Virus record (IMG/VR): IMGVR_UViG_3300009551_000081
Span: 1-38,463 of that record
DNA length: 38,463 nucleotides
DNA from: a virus
Direction: 5' to 3' (one strand)
Every line of letters begins with the position of its first letter. The stretch's first letter is position 1. The notes below the pieces were generated by a model that saw only the letters and a list, made by a program, of their open reading frames with translations, was not told where the DNA came from and did not search any database. Shown here one piece after another: positions 21,835 to 28,746 of this stretch. The position numbers and the translations under genes are program-made.

Positions 21835-23966
21835 CGCACCTTGCTCCGCTTGGCGGGAATGTTCCGCTCGTTGTCGTAGTAGATGGCAGCTTCCGCTTGC
21901 GAGTTCCTCACGTGGTTGGGAATACTTCGTATTTCCCACAGCCGCACTTGGCCGTCTGTCTTCGTTGGCACGCTGGCGCCTTCCGCTACCTTACAGAACC
22001 CGGCGCGTCGCAGTTCGCGGGCGAAGCCATTGGCAGTCACCTTACTGCGCTGCTCGGGGTCGAACAATCGCACAAGATCCTCCACACGCCACAACGCGTA
22101 CGGCAGCACCGCCATGCCCAGTCGCAGCACGCTATCGGGTGAGTCACGCAGTCGTGCCACCCAGTCGCCCATTTCGCTGCGGCCTGTACTGAGCATATCC
22201 GCCTTGGCTGCTGTCATGGGGGCACGCGCACGTGGGTTGAAATCACCCAGATCAAGCTTCAGCAAATGGGCGAACAGCGCACTCGGTCCCTTGGCGCCAT
22301 CCCACTTATCGGCGCGCATCCACTTCTCGTAACGAGTATAGAACTCGTCGGGCATGCCGCCGTTGACAACCTCGTGAATAAACATGCGGCGGTCGTCATC
22401 CTCGATAAAAAAGCTATCGGGGTGGTTGGACGTGAAATAGTAATTGATCCTGTCCGGCACCACGTACGTGGGAATGAACTTGGCGTTGATCCGCACATCC
22501 TCCTGCGTGATAAGCCCCTTCATGCGGTCGGACATACCGCGCTTATCGCCAATCATTATCTCGTCACCCATGCAGAACTGCTTGTTCTCAGCCCACTCGT
22601 TGTGATCGTTCTCCAGGTGACGGTCCTTCAACTCCACCCAGTTAGACCCATAAATCTGCTTCATGCTGTAGCCGATCATGGATTTGCCCGTGCCGTGCTT
22701 AAGCCCCCACATCAGCACGGACGTGAACATCTTGTCTCCTGGATGTTGCAGCGGCCACGCCAGCCAGCGTTCAAACCACTGCCGCTCCGCTGCCTTGCCG
22801 GCAAACAAGTGATCCAGCAGCTGGTTCCACAACGTGACGTCGCCCTCTTCCGGTTCGCAATTCCACCCTGGCCACACGTTGAGCTCGCCCTTATCAGTGA
22901 TACGTTCATCACCCGGCGCGTAAGTCATGCGGTTTACTTCCGCACGCAATGGCCAGCTGATCCATTCCTTGGCGGCCACCTTTTTTACCAGTGTGACTTT
23001 CCCATTGGCGGCCACATTCTCTTCCCAGAATATGCGCGTTGCGTAGTGGTGGCCGATGAATGCATGCGGCGCCATTTTCTGCAGTGTATTAACCTTGACC
23101 ACAAAGCCAGGATCTTGGACATAGATAACTTCCTCGTTCAGCTTGTGCAATTCCAACGCGGCGCGCCATGGTTCTGCGTTCTCTAGCAACTCCTCCAGAT
23201 CGGCCACGCTGTTGTAAAGTAGGAAGTCATCCAGCCCGCACTTCTTACCGTCATCCAGCGCCGGCAATCGTGCCACGTACGGCTCCGCCCCGCGTGCGGT
23301 CAACGCCTGCGCCAATGCGTTCTCTGCTTGTATGACCATGGGATTGGTCTTGGCGTCGGAATCGTACACGATGTACACCGGCCTGCCTTCCCACTCGAAT
23401 TGGTCGAACTGCGCCAGCATGGGTTGTCGTGCTTTGTTCGACTTCCAACACCACACACCTCCCAAGCCAATCGTAGGGTAGGGCGTGTGTGCTGTGCCGC
23501 AGGCTGCCTTCAACTCACCTTCCGTAATTATCAACGGCAGAGTTTTATCCTTGGCCACTGCGCGCCAATCCACTAGTGGCGGGAGATATAATTCGTTCAC
23601 GCTATTGCGCGGTTGGCCGTAACGTAGGTCTTTCTTCTTCGCAAGTCCGGCGAAGCCGCTTTTTCGCGGTGACTCCAAATAACGGTAGCGATAGAACGTA
23701 GTCTTCTTACCGTTCAAATCGAAATATGGAATAGTAAAGCCGCCAGCCTGCTCGGGTAACTCCTTTGAGCAGCGCGCGGTTTCCATAAGCAAGAACCCAA
23801 GCTTCTTAGCTTGCGCTTCACTTATCTTACTCTCCTTAATCTTCTCCCCAAACTTCTGCTGCAGCGTTTTCTCCTTTGGTGCTGCCCTGCTCCTTGTCGA
23901 TTGTTCTGCTTTTACCAGCTTCACAGTGCGTGCGGCTTTGGTGCTAGCCGTCTTACGTGCTGCCAT
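21831..23966 (-). CDS. Primase-helicase (TOPRIM-like DUF3854 plus SF3-type DUF5906 helicase)
   Basis: 711 residues from the ATG at 23966 (AGGGGA upstream). A start 26 codons earlier is rejected because the leftward promoter overlaps it. A Lys/Ala-rich tail is followed by a TOPRIM-like region with E149 in IITEGELKA and DSD at 202-204. The helicase part has Walker A GLKHGTGKS (421-429), Walker B FCMGDEI (acidic 468-469), sensor YYFTSNHPDSF and arginine finger DDDRR (523-527). Residues of about 598-700 form a C-terminal domain that recurs as the next gene. It should unwind DNA and probably prime synthesis for the polymerase. It is the first gene of the leftward block, next to the origin-like region. 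Confidence 0.88.
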   Translation of the reverse strand: MAARKTASTKAARTVKLVKAEQSTRSRAAPKEKTLQQKFGEKIKESKISEAQAKKLGFLLMETARCSKELPEQAGGFTIPYFDLNGKKTTFYRYRYLESPRKSGFAGLAKKKDLRYGQPRNSVNELYLPPLVDWRAVAKDKTLPLIITEGELKAACGTAHTPYPTIGLGGVWCWKSNKARQPMLAQFDQFEWEGRPVYIVYDSDAKTNPMVIQAENALAQALTARGAEPYVARLPALDDGKKCGLDDFLLYNSVADLEELLENAEPWRAALELHKLNEEVIYVQDPGFVVKVNTLQKMAPHAFIGHHYATRIFWEENVAANGKVTLVKKVAAKEWISWPLRAEVNRMTYAPGDERITDKGELNVWPGWNCEPEEGDVTLWNQLLDHLFAGKAAERQWFERWLAWPLQHPGDKMFTSVLMWGLKHGTGKSMIGYSMKQIYGSNWVELKDRHLENDHNEWAENKQFCMGDEIMIGDKRGMSDRMKGLITQEDVRINAKFIPTYVVPDRINYYFTSNHPDSFFIEDDDRRMFIHEVVNGGMPDEFYTRYEKWMRADKWDGAKGPSALFAHLLKLDLGDFNPRARAPMTAAKADMLSTGRSEMGDWVARLRDSPDSVLRLGMAVLPYALWRVEDLVRLFDPEQRSKVTANGFARELRRAGFCKVAEGASVPTKTDGQVRLWEIRSIPNHVRNSQAEAAIYYDNERNIPAKRSKVR

Positions 23967-24015
23967 CGCGGTCCCCTGCTTTAACGTGTGGCGTTGATTA
24001 GGCGCACAGTATAAG

Positions 24016-24044
24016 CGTATAAAGTTTGCTTGACTATCGGGCAA
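24016..24044 (-). promoter_or_regulatory. Main leftward promoter
   Basis: TTGCCC (24044-24039) and TATACG (24021-24016) with a 17-bp spacer on the minus strand; a second possible -10 (TATACT) lies at 24014-24009. A perfect 8-bp inverted repeat, CAAATAAC / GTTATTTG with a 3-bp centre (24042-24060), abuts the -35 box and could bind a regulator. The primase-helicase gene starts 50 bp downstream. Confidence 0.6.
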
Positions 24045-24254
24045 ATAACTGGGTTATTTGGCTGTTTGGTAGTGTTGAACGTCGGGGCTTTGTGGCGGAA
24101 ATATTTACTAATTCCGAAGTGGTGATGGGATTGGGCAATGCATCTACAAATTCGTTTCGCGCTATTTTTATCCTTTAATGAATTTATTCCTTGATAAGAG
24201 CTTTCCGATAGTAAGATCTTTTTTGTCGGTTTTAATGCACTATAGGTGCATAAA

Positions 24255-24318
24255 GTGCATTGCCGCGAAAGAGTCTAAAAGTGCTTGTTTTAGGACACAT
24301 TGAAAGGCGGCAATGCAC
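24255..24318. repeat. 12-bp perfect inverted repeat
   Basis: GTGCATTGCCGC (24255-24266) and GCGGCAATGCAC (24307-24318) with a 40-bp spacer. The spacer holds a smaller imperfect hairpin, GTCTAAAA / TTTTAGGAC. Each arm contains one iteron. Confidence 0.75.
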
Positions 24319-24342
24319 AATGCACATTTTTGCGTCCAAACC

Positions 24343-24377
24343 ACTATATATTTTGGTAAATTTTTAAAATTTATGTT
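24343..24377. other. AT-rich block, possible DNA unwinding element
   Basis: About 35 bp with very few G or C, directly right of the inverted repeat and left of three more iterons. Such a block beside iterons is the usual layout of a melting site at replication origins. Confidence 0.5.
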
Positions 24378-24710
24378 TGGGTATAAGAGTGCATTGATGC
24401 ATTACTGCATTACGACCTGCCAAAAGTCCGCGTTTTAAGCACTTTGGACACTTATCTCGGATATGCGCATGCTTGTAACCCATTGTTTTACCGCCAAACT
24501 CGAGTGCACTTCCCTATCAGTTTAATTACGACGTCATAATGCCCAGCTCTGAGGGATTGTCAGTGTCAAAAATGGCTGGCCTAATACGCCACAGGCCCGG
24601 CGCGCGGTCCTCCCCTCGTAAGCTGATGAGTTCGCTCCTCCTCCTCTTACGCCGCGCGTCGGGCTTCCTACTATCTGAGGAGCTTGCAACAAATCGGCAG
24701 GGGATTAACG

Positions 24711-25175
24711 ATGTCAACAGTGCGCATACCAGATAACGTACTCGCTCAATACGCAGGGCGACCATTGACGTCGATCCCTCGCGGCATTCGCAACAACAAT
24801 CCGGGCAACATCCGGCTCGGTGATAACTGGCAAGGCTTGGCTGCTGTACAAACGGATGGAAGCTTCTGTCAGTTCATCGATGTTGAGCACGGCATACGTG
24901 CGATGGCCGTGATCATTCGCAACACGTACTACCGCTCACGCAAGCGCAACACGGTCGCGTTGATTATCAGCTCATGGGCGCCGACTAACGAGAACGACAC
25001 CGCTGCGTATATAAGCAACGTGTGCAAGGCGCTGGGTGTTGGCCCCGACGACATCATCAACCTGGAGCGCGACGTTACGCTGGCCACGTTGATCGCAGCG
25101 GTGATCAAGCACGAGAATGGAATCATGCCCTACACGACCGCGCAGATAGTTGGCGGCATTCGGCTTGCTGCGTAG
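24711..25175 (+). CDS. Lysozyme/transglycosylase-like endolysin candidate
   Basis: 154 residues from the ATG at 24711 (AGGGGA upstream). The core GIRNNNPGNIRLGDNWQGL, FIDVEHGIRAM, IISSWAPTNENDTAAYISNV and LGVGPDD is the pattern of a phage family annotated as structural protein P5-like or lytic transglycosylase-like, thought to cut peptidoglycan. No signal peptide or anchor is seen, so export would need the holin encoded next door. Position directly before holin and spanin genes supports a role as endolysin. A virion-associated lysin is the alternative. Confidence 0.72.
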   Translation: MSTVRIPDNVLAQYAGRPLTSIPRGIRNNNPGNIRLGDNWQGLAAVQTDGSFCQFIDVEHGIRAMAVIIRNTYYRSRKRNTVALIISSWAPTNENDTAAYISNVCKALGVGPDDIINLERDVTLATLIAAVIKHENGIMPYTTAQIVGGIRLAA

Positions 25176-25183
25176 GAGTTGCC

Positions 25184-25516
25184 GTGAACGGTAAAGGTCC
25201 CGAAGATTTCAGCCTCACAGTCGCAGTGCTGTGGGTGCTGCTTGGTGGTTATGGTGGCCTGATGGCCTACCTTATGCGCGCGGCTGATCGCAACGAGAAG
25301 CCAAGCTTCTGGCGCGCCTTTCTTGAGTTCAACGCTGCGGTTTCGGTTGGTGTCATTGTGATGCTGATCTGCACTGCTATGCAGTGGTCCACGCTATGGA
25401 CAGGCGTGATTGTCTCGGCTAGTGGTTGGATTGGTGCTAAGGGCATCATGTCAATTATCGAAGCGCTTCTGTTGAAGCGGCTCGGCCTACAGAAAGACGA
25501 TGTAAAGGAGAGTTGA
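25184..25516 (+). CDS. Holin, LydA / superfamily III-like
   Basis: 110 residues starting at GTG 25184, with TAGGAG 6 nt upstream. Three hydrophobic helices are visible: LTVAVLWVLLGGYGGLMAYL, AAVSVGVIVMLICTAM and WTGVIVSASGWIGAKGIMSI, separated by a charged loop (RAADRNEKPSFWRAF) and followed by a basic/acidic tail. The pattern matches LydA-type holins. It would form membrane holes that time lysis and release the endolysin. Neighbours on both sides are lysis genes. Confidence 0.8.
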   Translation: MNGKGPEDFSLTVAVLWVLLGGYGGLMAYLMRAADRNEKPSFWRAFLEFNAAVSVGVIVMLICTAMQWSTLWTGVIVSASGWIGAKGIMSIIEALLLKRLGLQKDDVKES

Positions 25517-25517
25517 G

Positions 25518-26021
25518 ATGTCAATACTCACTGCTGCAAAGGGTCTGCTCACTGGTGGCTTGGCAACCTTGTGGAGCAAGCTCGGTCTGTATCTGGGCTA
25601 CTTGGCCATCGGCATCGCCATCACGCTCGGCTGTGCCGCTGTATGGTTCTACAAGCAGAACGGCGAACTACATGAAGCCGTGGCAACCCAGCGAGACGCG
25701 ACGCAGGACCTGAAGGGGCAGGTGGCCACGTTGGAAGCGAACAACGCATCACAGGACGCAGCGATTGACGCACTCACTGAACTGCGAAAGAAAGATAACA
25801 AAGTGGTGAATAGCCTGATCAACGATGTCAAAGGAATCAGCCAAACAACCACGGCCACGAAGACCAAGCTTCGCGATCTGGAGAATCACAGTGACCAAGT
25901 CAAGTCGTACATTGATACTCCTCTCCCTGCTAACGTGCGCAGGGTGCTCAATGGTCAGGACGCCATCAGCGAACCAGCTCCCGCCACCAGTGCAAACGGT
26001 AACAAAGGTGGTGCAAGTTAA
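25518..26021 (+). CDS. Rz-like inner-membrane spanin
   Basis: 167 residues. One N-terminal transmembrane helix (LGYLAIGIAITLGCAAVWFY, about residues 26-45) is followed by a long periplasmic helix with heptads (DLKGQVATLEANNASQDAAI and LRDLENHSDQVKSYI) and a flexible end. This is the architecture of i-spanins, which with an outer-membrane lipoprotein fuse the two membranes at the last step of lysis. The o-spanin frame starts inside this gene. It shows the phage infects a Gram-negative bacterium. Confidence 0.82.
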   Translation: MSILTAAKGLLTGGLATLWSKLGLYLGYLAIGIAITLGCAAVWFYKQNGELHEAVATQRDATQDLKGQVATLEANNASQDAAIDALTELRKKDNKVVNSLINDVKGISQTTTATKTKLRDLENHSDQVKSYIDTPLPANVRRVLNGQDAISEPAPATSANGNKGGAS

Positions 26022-26232
26022 TCCGCCTGCCGCGCTGCTGATGTCGTGCACGTTGCCGACGATCGGCGCTGGTGTGGACTTCGCAATAAACGCAACGACC
26101 GGCGATCTAGTAGACGCCTATCTCAACTGGAAGGATGCGGCCAAGCAGTGCGCGGCCAAGATCAAACGGTTGAACCAGTGGTACAAAACGGGAAGTTCCC
26201 AAGATGGCCAAGCGGCAAACAAAGCAAAGTGA
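25891..26232 (+). CDS. Rz1-like outer-membrane spanin (lipoprotein), overlapping i-spanin
   Basis: 113 residues from the GTG at 25891 (GGAGA upstream). The start TKSSRTLILLSLLTCAGC is a lipoprotein signal with a lipobox-like end (CAG|C at residue 19), followed by a Pro-containing segment (LPPPVQTVTKVVQVNPP) as in Rz1 proteins. It overlaps the i-spanin gene by 131 nt in another frame and runs past it, a partly overlapping arrangement. The C-terminal half is longer than in lambda Rz1 and contains conserved-looking cysteines. A longer upstream in-frame start is unlikely because it would bury the signal. Confidence 0.75.
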   Translation: MTKSSRTLILLSLLTCAGCSMVRTPSANQLPPPVQTVTKVVQVNPPAALLMSCTLPTIGAGVDFAINATTGDLVDAYLNWKDAAKQCAAKIKRLNQWYKTGSSQDGQAANKAK

Positions 26233-26686
26233 ACAAGAACTTCTGGAACAGCGTTTCGTAGAAGAATATCTTGTTGACTTCGACCAATACCTCGCTGCAA
26301 TTCGGGCGGGTATTCCTCGTTTGCAGGCCAAGAAAAAAGCAACGCTGCTGATGTCCACTACTACGGTGCAATTGGAGATTGTCAAGCGCGTGGATGCCAT
26401 GCAGGTCGACCAGATCGCCACGCCGCAACGTATCTTGATGGGGTTGATGCGCGAAGCTGGGCGCAGCACGTTCGGCAGTGATCGCATCGGCGCGCTGCGT
26501 ACGGTGCACGAAATAATCAAGGACATGCGCAAGTCGGCCAAGGAAGATGCAAGCGAGGCTGAGCAGAAGAAACGTGATGGTAAAAAGGGAGGCGTCATGC
26601 TCGTACCTGGAGCAGCGTCATTGAGCGATTGGGAATCAGCAGCCAAGGTTGCCCAGGCTGCACTTAAAGCGGCGGTGAAAGAATGA
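26204..26686 (+). CDS. terS: Terminase small subunit
   Basis: 160 residues. The N-terminal half has the TerS-like helix-turn-helix region: QRFVEEYLVDFDQYLAAIRAG, then LQAKKKATLLMSTTTVQLEI. The C-terminal half is charged and helical (EIIKDMRKSAKEDASEAEQK), fit for ring formation and contact with TerL. It would recognise the packaging site. It starts 29 bp inside the o-spanin gene with GGAAG upstream and ends in an ATGA overlap with the next gene. The call rests on position two genes before TerL plus motif style. Confidence 0.78.
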   Translation: MAKRQTKQSEQELLEQRFVEEYLVDFDQYLAAIRAGIPRLQAKKKATLLMSTTTVQLEIVKRVDAMQVDQIATPQRILMGLMREAGRSTFGSDRIGALRTVHEIIKDMRKSAKEDASEAEQKKRDGKKGGVMLVPGAASLSDWESAAKVAQAALKAAVKE

Positions 26687-27159
26687 GCGGACCCGCGTTT
26701 AAATCAGGACCATGCTTCAAGCATGGAAGCCACTTCAAGACCACGGTCGCGAAGGATATTTCTGCGATGGTCATCGGTGACCACATTGCATGCGGCAGCA
26801 CGCGTTGCGTGTACGCCCACGCCATGAGCCCCGAAGACACGGTCGTGAAGATCGAAGCTGGCGATGCATTGTTCTGCAACGTCTACGAGCATCAAGTGTG
26901 GGAGCACGTTGAGCAGACTGAGTTTGCCAAGTGGTTCGCGCCTGTGCGCAAGATCAGTCCGTGCGGAACTGTGTTGTTCATGGCGCGTTGCGAGCCGGTG
27001 CACAAGACCGACTTGCCGACCCATGTGCCGGCGTTCTTCACTGACCTGAAGGCGAACAACTTCGGTTGGTACGAAGGCCGAGTGGTATGCATTGACTACG
27101 GCTACCATCGCTTCATTGAACGCGGCATGACCAAGAAGCTGCGGAAGGCGGTTTGGTGA
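26683..27159 (+). CDS. Minimal protein-kinase-fold-like protein between terminase genes
   Basis: 158 residues with a shrunken kinase pattern in the right order: glycine-loop-like GSTRCVY (38-44), VVKIE with Lys56, a Glu at 69 or 74 in YEHQVWEHV, DLKANN (121-126) like the catalytic loop, and IDYG (137-140) in place of DFG. It is about half the size of a normal kinase and lacks most of the C-lobe, so it may be a degenerate or pseudo-kinase. Its placement between TerS and TerL with overlaps on both sides is unusual. Function unknown. Confidence 0.65.
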   Translation: MSGPAFKSGPCFKHGSHFKTTVAKDISAMVIGDHIACGSTRCVYAHAMSPEDTVVKIEAGDALFCNVYEHQVWEHVEQTEFAKWFAPVRKISPCGTVLFMARCEPVHKTDLPTHVPAFFTDLKANNFGWYEGRVVCIDYGYHRFIERGMTKKLRKAVW

Positions 27160-28736
27160 GCAACGAACTAGACAACGACGTGCAGAGCGTCGTATGGTCT
27201 CCGCTCGCTGGCTCGCAGTCGCTGGCCATGGCGTGCCCTGCCAATCACATCTTCTACGAAGGCACGCGCGGCCCCGGAAAGACTGACTGGCAGCTGATGC
27301 GCTTCCGCATGCGCGTCGGTCTTGGATATGGGCGATTCTGGCGCGGCATTATCTTTGACCGCGAATACAAGAACCTCGACGATATTGTCAGCAAATCGCT
27401 GCGTTGGTTTCCGCAGTTTGATGATGGCGCCAAGTTCGTGGGTAGCGGCGGTTCGTTCGGTTGGTCGTGGCCCACGGGCGAACAACTGCTGCTGCGGCAC
27501 ATTAAGCGCCGCGAGCATTACTGGCTGTACCACGGTCACGAATATCCGTATATCGGTTGGAACGAGTTGTGCAAGTATCCGACGCGTGAGTTGTTTGACT
27601 TGATGCTCAGCTGCAACCGTAGCTCGTTCCGTCCGCAAGACCACCCAGTCGTCATGGATCACACGATTGCTGCCATGTGGGGCCTGCGCATGCGTGAGCG
27701 CGTGGATAACGTGCGCGGTCTGTACTATCTCATTGACATACCGCTTGAAGTCACGGGAACCATGAATCCATATGGTCCTGGTCACAACTGGGTGCGAGAG
27801 GACATCATCGATGTGGCGCCGCCCGGCGTGTTGGTGCGCAACACCACCAATGTATTCAATCCACGCACACAGGAACGCGAGGACATCACCAAAACGCAAG
27901 TACGAATCTTCGGCAGTTACAAAGAGAACAAATATCTCTCGCCTGAATACATTGCGGAATTGGAGTCCATCAAAGATGATAATCGTCGTCGTGCTTGGCT
28001 ACATGGTGACTGGGATGTCGTGGCTGGCGGTGCACTGGATGATGTATGGTCTGACAAGTGTGTCGTGCCGCGCTTCAAGATTCCGAAGGGTTGGTCGTGC
28101 GATCGTTGCATGGACTGGGGCAGCACGCATCCGTATTACATCGCTTGGGTGGCCGAGGCCAATGGCGAAGAGGTCACACTAGAGGACGGTTCCACGTGGT
28201 GCCCCGAGCGTGGTAGCTTGATTGTTTTCCACGAGCTCTACGGGACGACCAAGATCGGCTCGAACGATGGTGTACGCCACAGCGCCAACAAGGTAGCGGA
28301 GTTGGTGTTGGAAATGGAGGAACAGCTGCGAAAGGACAAGTGGTGCCGCGTGGTGTACCCAGGCCCGGCCGATAACCAAATCTACGACGTGCGCGAAAGC
28401 AAGGATAACGGCGACCCAGACAGCATCGCTAGCAAGATGGAAGATGCCGGAGTTGAGTGGGAGCGCAGCAACAAGTCGCCCGGCACACGTAAGAACGGCT
28501 TGCAGCTGATGCGCGACCGCCTGGAGGCAAGTAAGAACAGCGAAGGTCCTGGGCTGTACTTCATGCGCCACTGCAAGGCGGCTATCAAAACTCTGCCAGT
28601 GCTGCCGCGTGACGAAGATGAAATGGATGACGTTGACACCACGGCCGAAGACCATCCGTACGACGCCATTCGCTACCGTTGTTTGAAGGGTTCGGGCAAG
28701 CGGCCCGAGAAAATCAAAGTAAAGATGCCAACCTGA
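27156..28736 (+). CDS. terL: Terminase large subunit
   Basis: 526 residues from GTG 27156 (GTGA overlap; a TTG one codon earlier is possible). The ATPase has Walker A GTRGPGKT (36-43), Walker B IGWNE (133-137) and coupling motif GTMNP (201-205). The RNase H-like nuclease has D320 in MDWGSTHPY and late acidic residues in DHPYDAIRYRC. It cuts and pumps concatemeric DNA into the prohead through the portal. The Walker B and nuclease style are of the Terminase_6 type; the packaging mode (pac or cos) cannot be read from this window. Confidence 0.93.
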   Translation: MSNELDNDVQSVVWSPLAGSQSLAMACPANHIFYEGTRGPGKTDWQLMRFRMRVGLGYGRFWRGIIFDREYKNLDDIVSKSLRWFPQFDDGAKFVGSGGSFGWSWPTGEQLLLRHIKRREHYWLYHGHEYPYIGWNELCKYPTRELFDLMLSCNRSSFRPQDHPVVMDHTIAAMWGLRMRERVDNVRGLYYLIDIPLEVTGTMNPYGPGHNWVREDIIDVAPPGVLVRNTTNVFNPRTQEREDITKTQVRIFGSYKENKYLSPEYIAELESIKDDNRRRAWLHGDWDVVAGGALDDVWSDKCVVPRFKIPKGWSCDRCMDWGSTHPYYIAWVAEANGEEVTLEDGSTWCPERGSLIVFHELYGTTKIGSNDGVRHSANKVAELVLEMEEQLRKDKWCRVVYPGPADNQIYDVRESKDNGDPDSIASKMEDAGVEWERSNKSPGTRKNGLQLMRDRLEASKNSEGPGLYFMRHCKAAIKTLPVLPRDEDEMDDVDTTAEDHPYDAIRYRCLKGSGKRPEKIKVKMPT

Positions 28737-28746
28737 GGATAAAGAC

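Larger units (their letters stand above)
24137..24510. repeat. Iteron-like GTGCATT / AATGCAC repeats
   Basis: Five exact 7-mers in one or the other orientation begin at 24234, 24255, 24312, 24319 and 24389. Near copies are at 24137, 24246, 24397, 24405 and 24504. Chance would give well under one exact copy in this length. Such clustering is typical of initiator or regulator binding sites. Confidence 0.7.
24045..24710. other. Non-coding divergent region, candidate replication origin / control region
   Basis: No supported gene in about 665 bp, the only long gap in the window and far more AT-rich than the coding parts between about 24060 and 24480. It separates the leftward replication block from the rightward lysis and structural block. 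It contains repeated GTGCATT/AATGCAC motifs, a long inverted repeat, an AT-rich block and several small hairpins. I see no convincing rightward sigma70 promoter, although TTGATA at 24191 and the TATAAG at 24382 are weak candidates. The right part (24530-24710) is GC-richer and pyrimidine-biased, and shows nothing I can name. Confidence 0.6.

Noticed and set aside
23967-24044. 26-codon N-terminal extension of the primase-helicase
   Set aside because: It overlaps the best leftward promoter, and AGGGGA precedes the later ATG at 23966.
24582-24600. TAATACG followed by CACAGG, resembling the start of a T7 promoter
   Set aside because: Only the first seven bases match, and no phage RNA polymerase gene is visible in the window; likely chance.
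24526-24765. 79-codon minus-strand frame in the intergenic region
   Set aside because: No ribosome site, overlaps the start of the lysozyme-like gene, runs against local transcription, and Arg/Ser-rich composition typical of chance frames.
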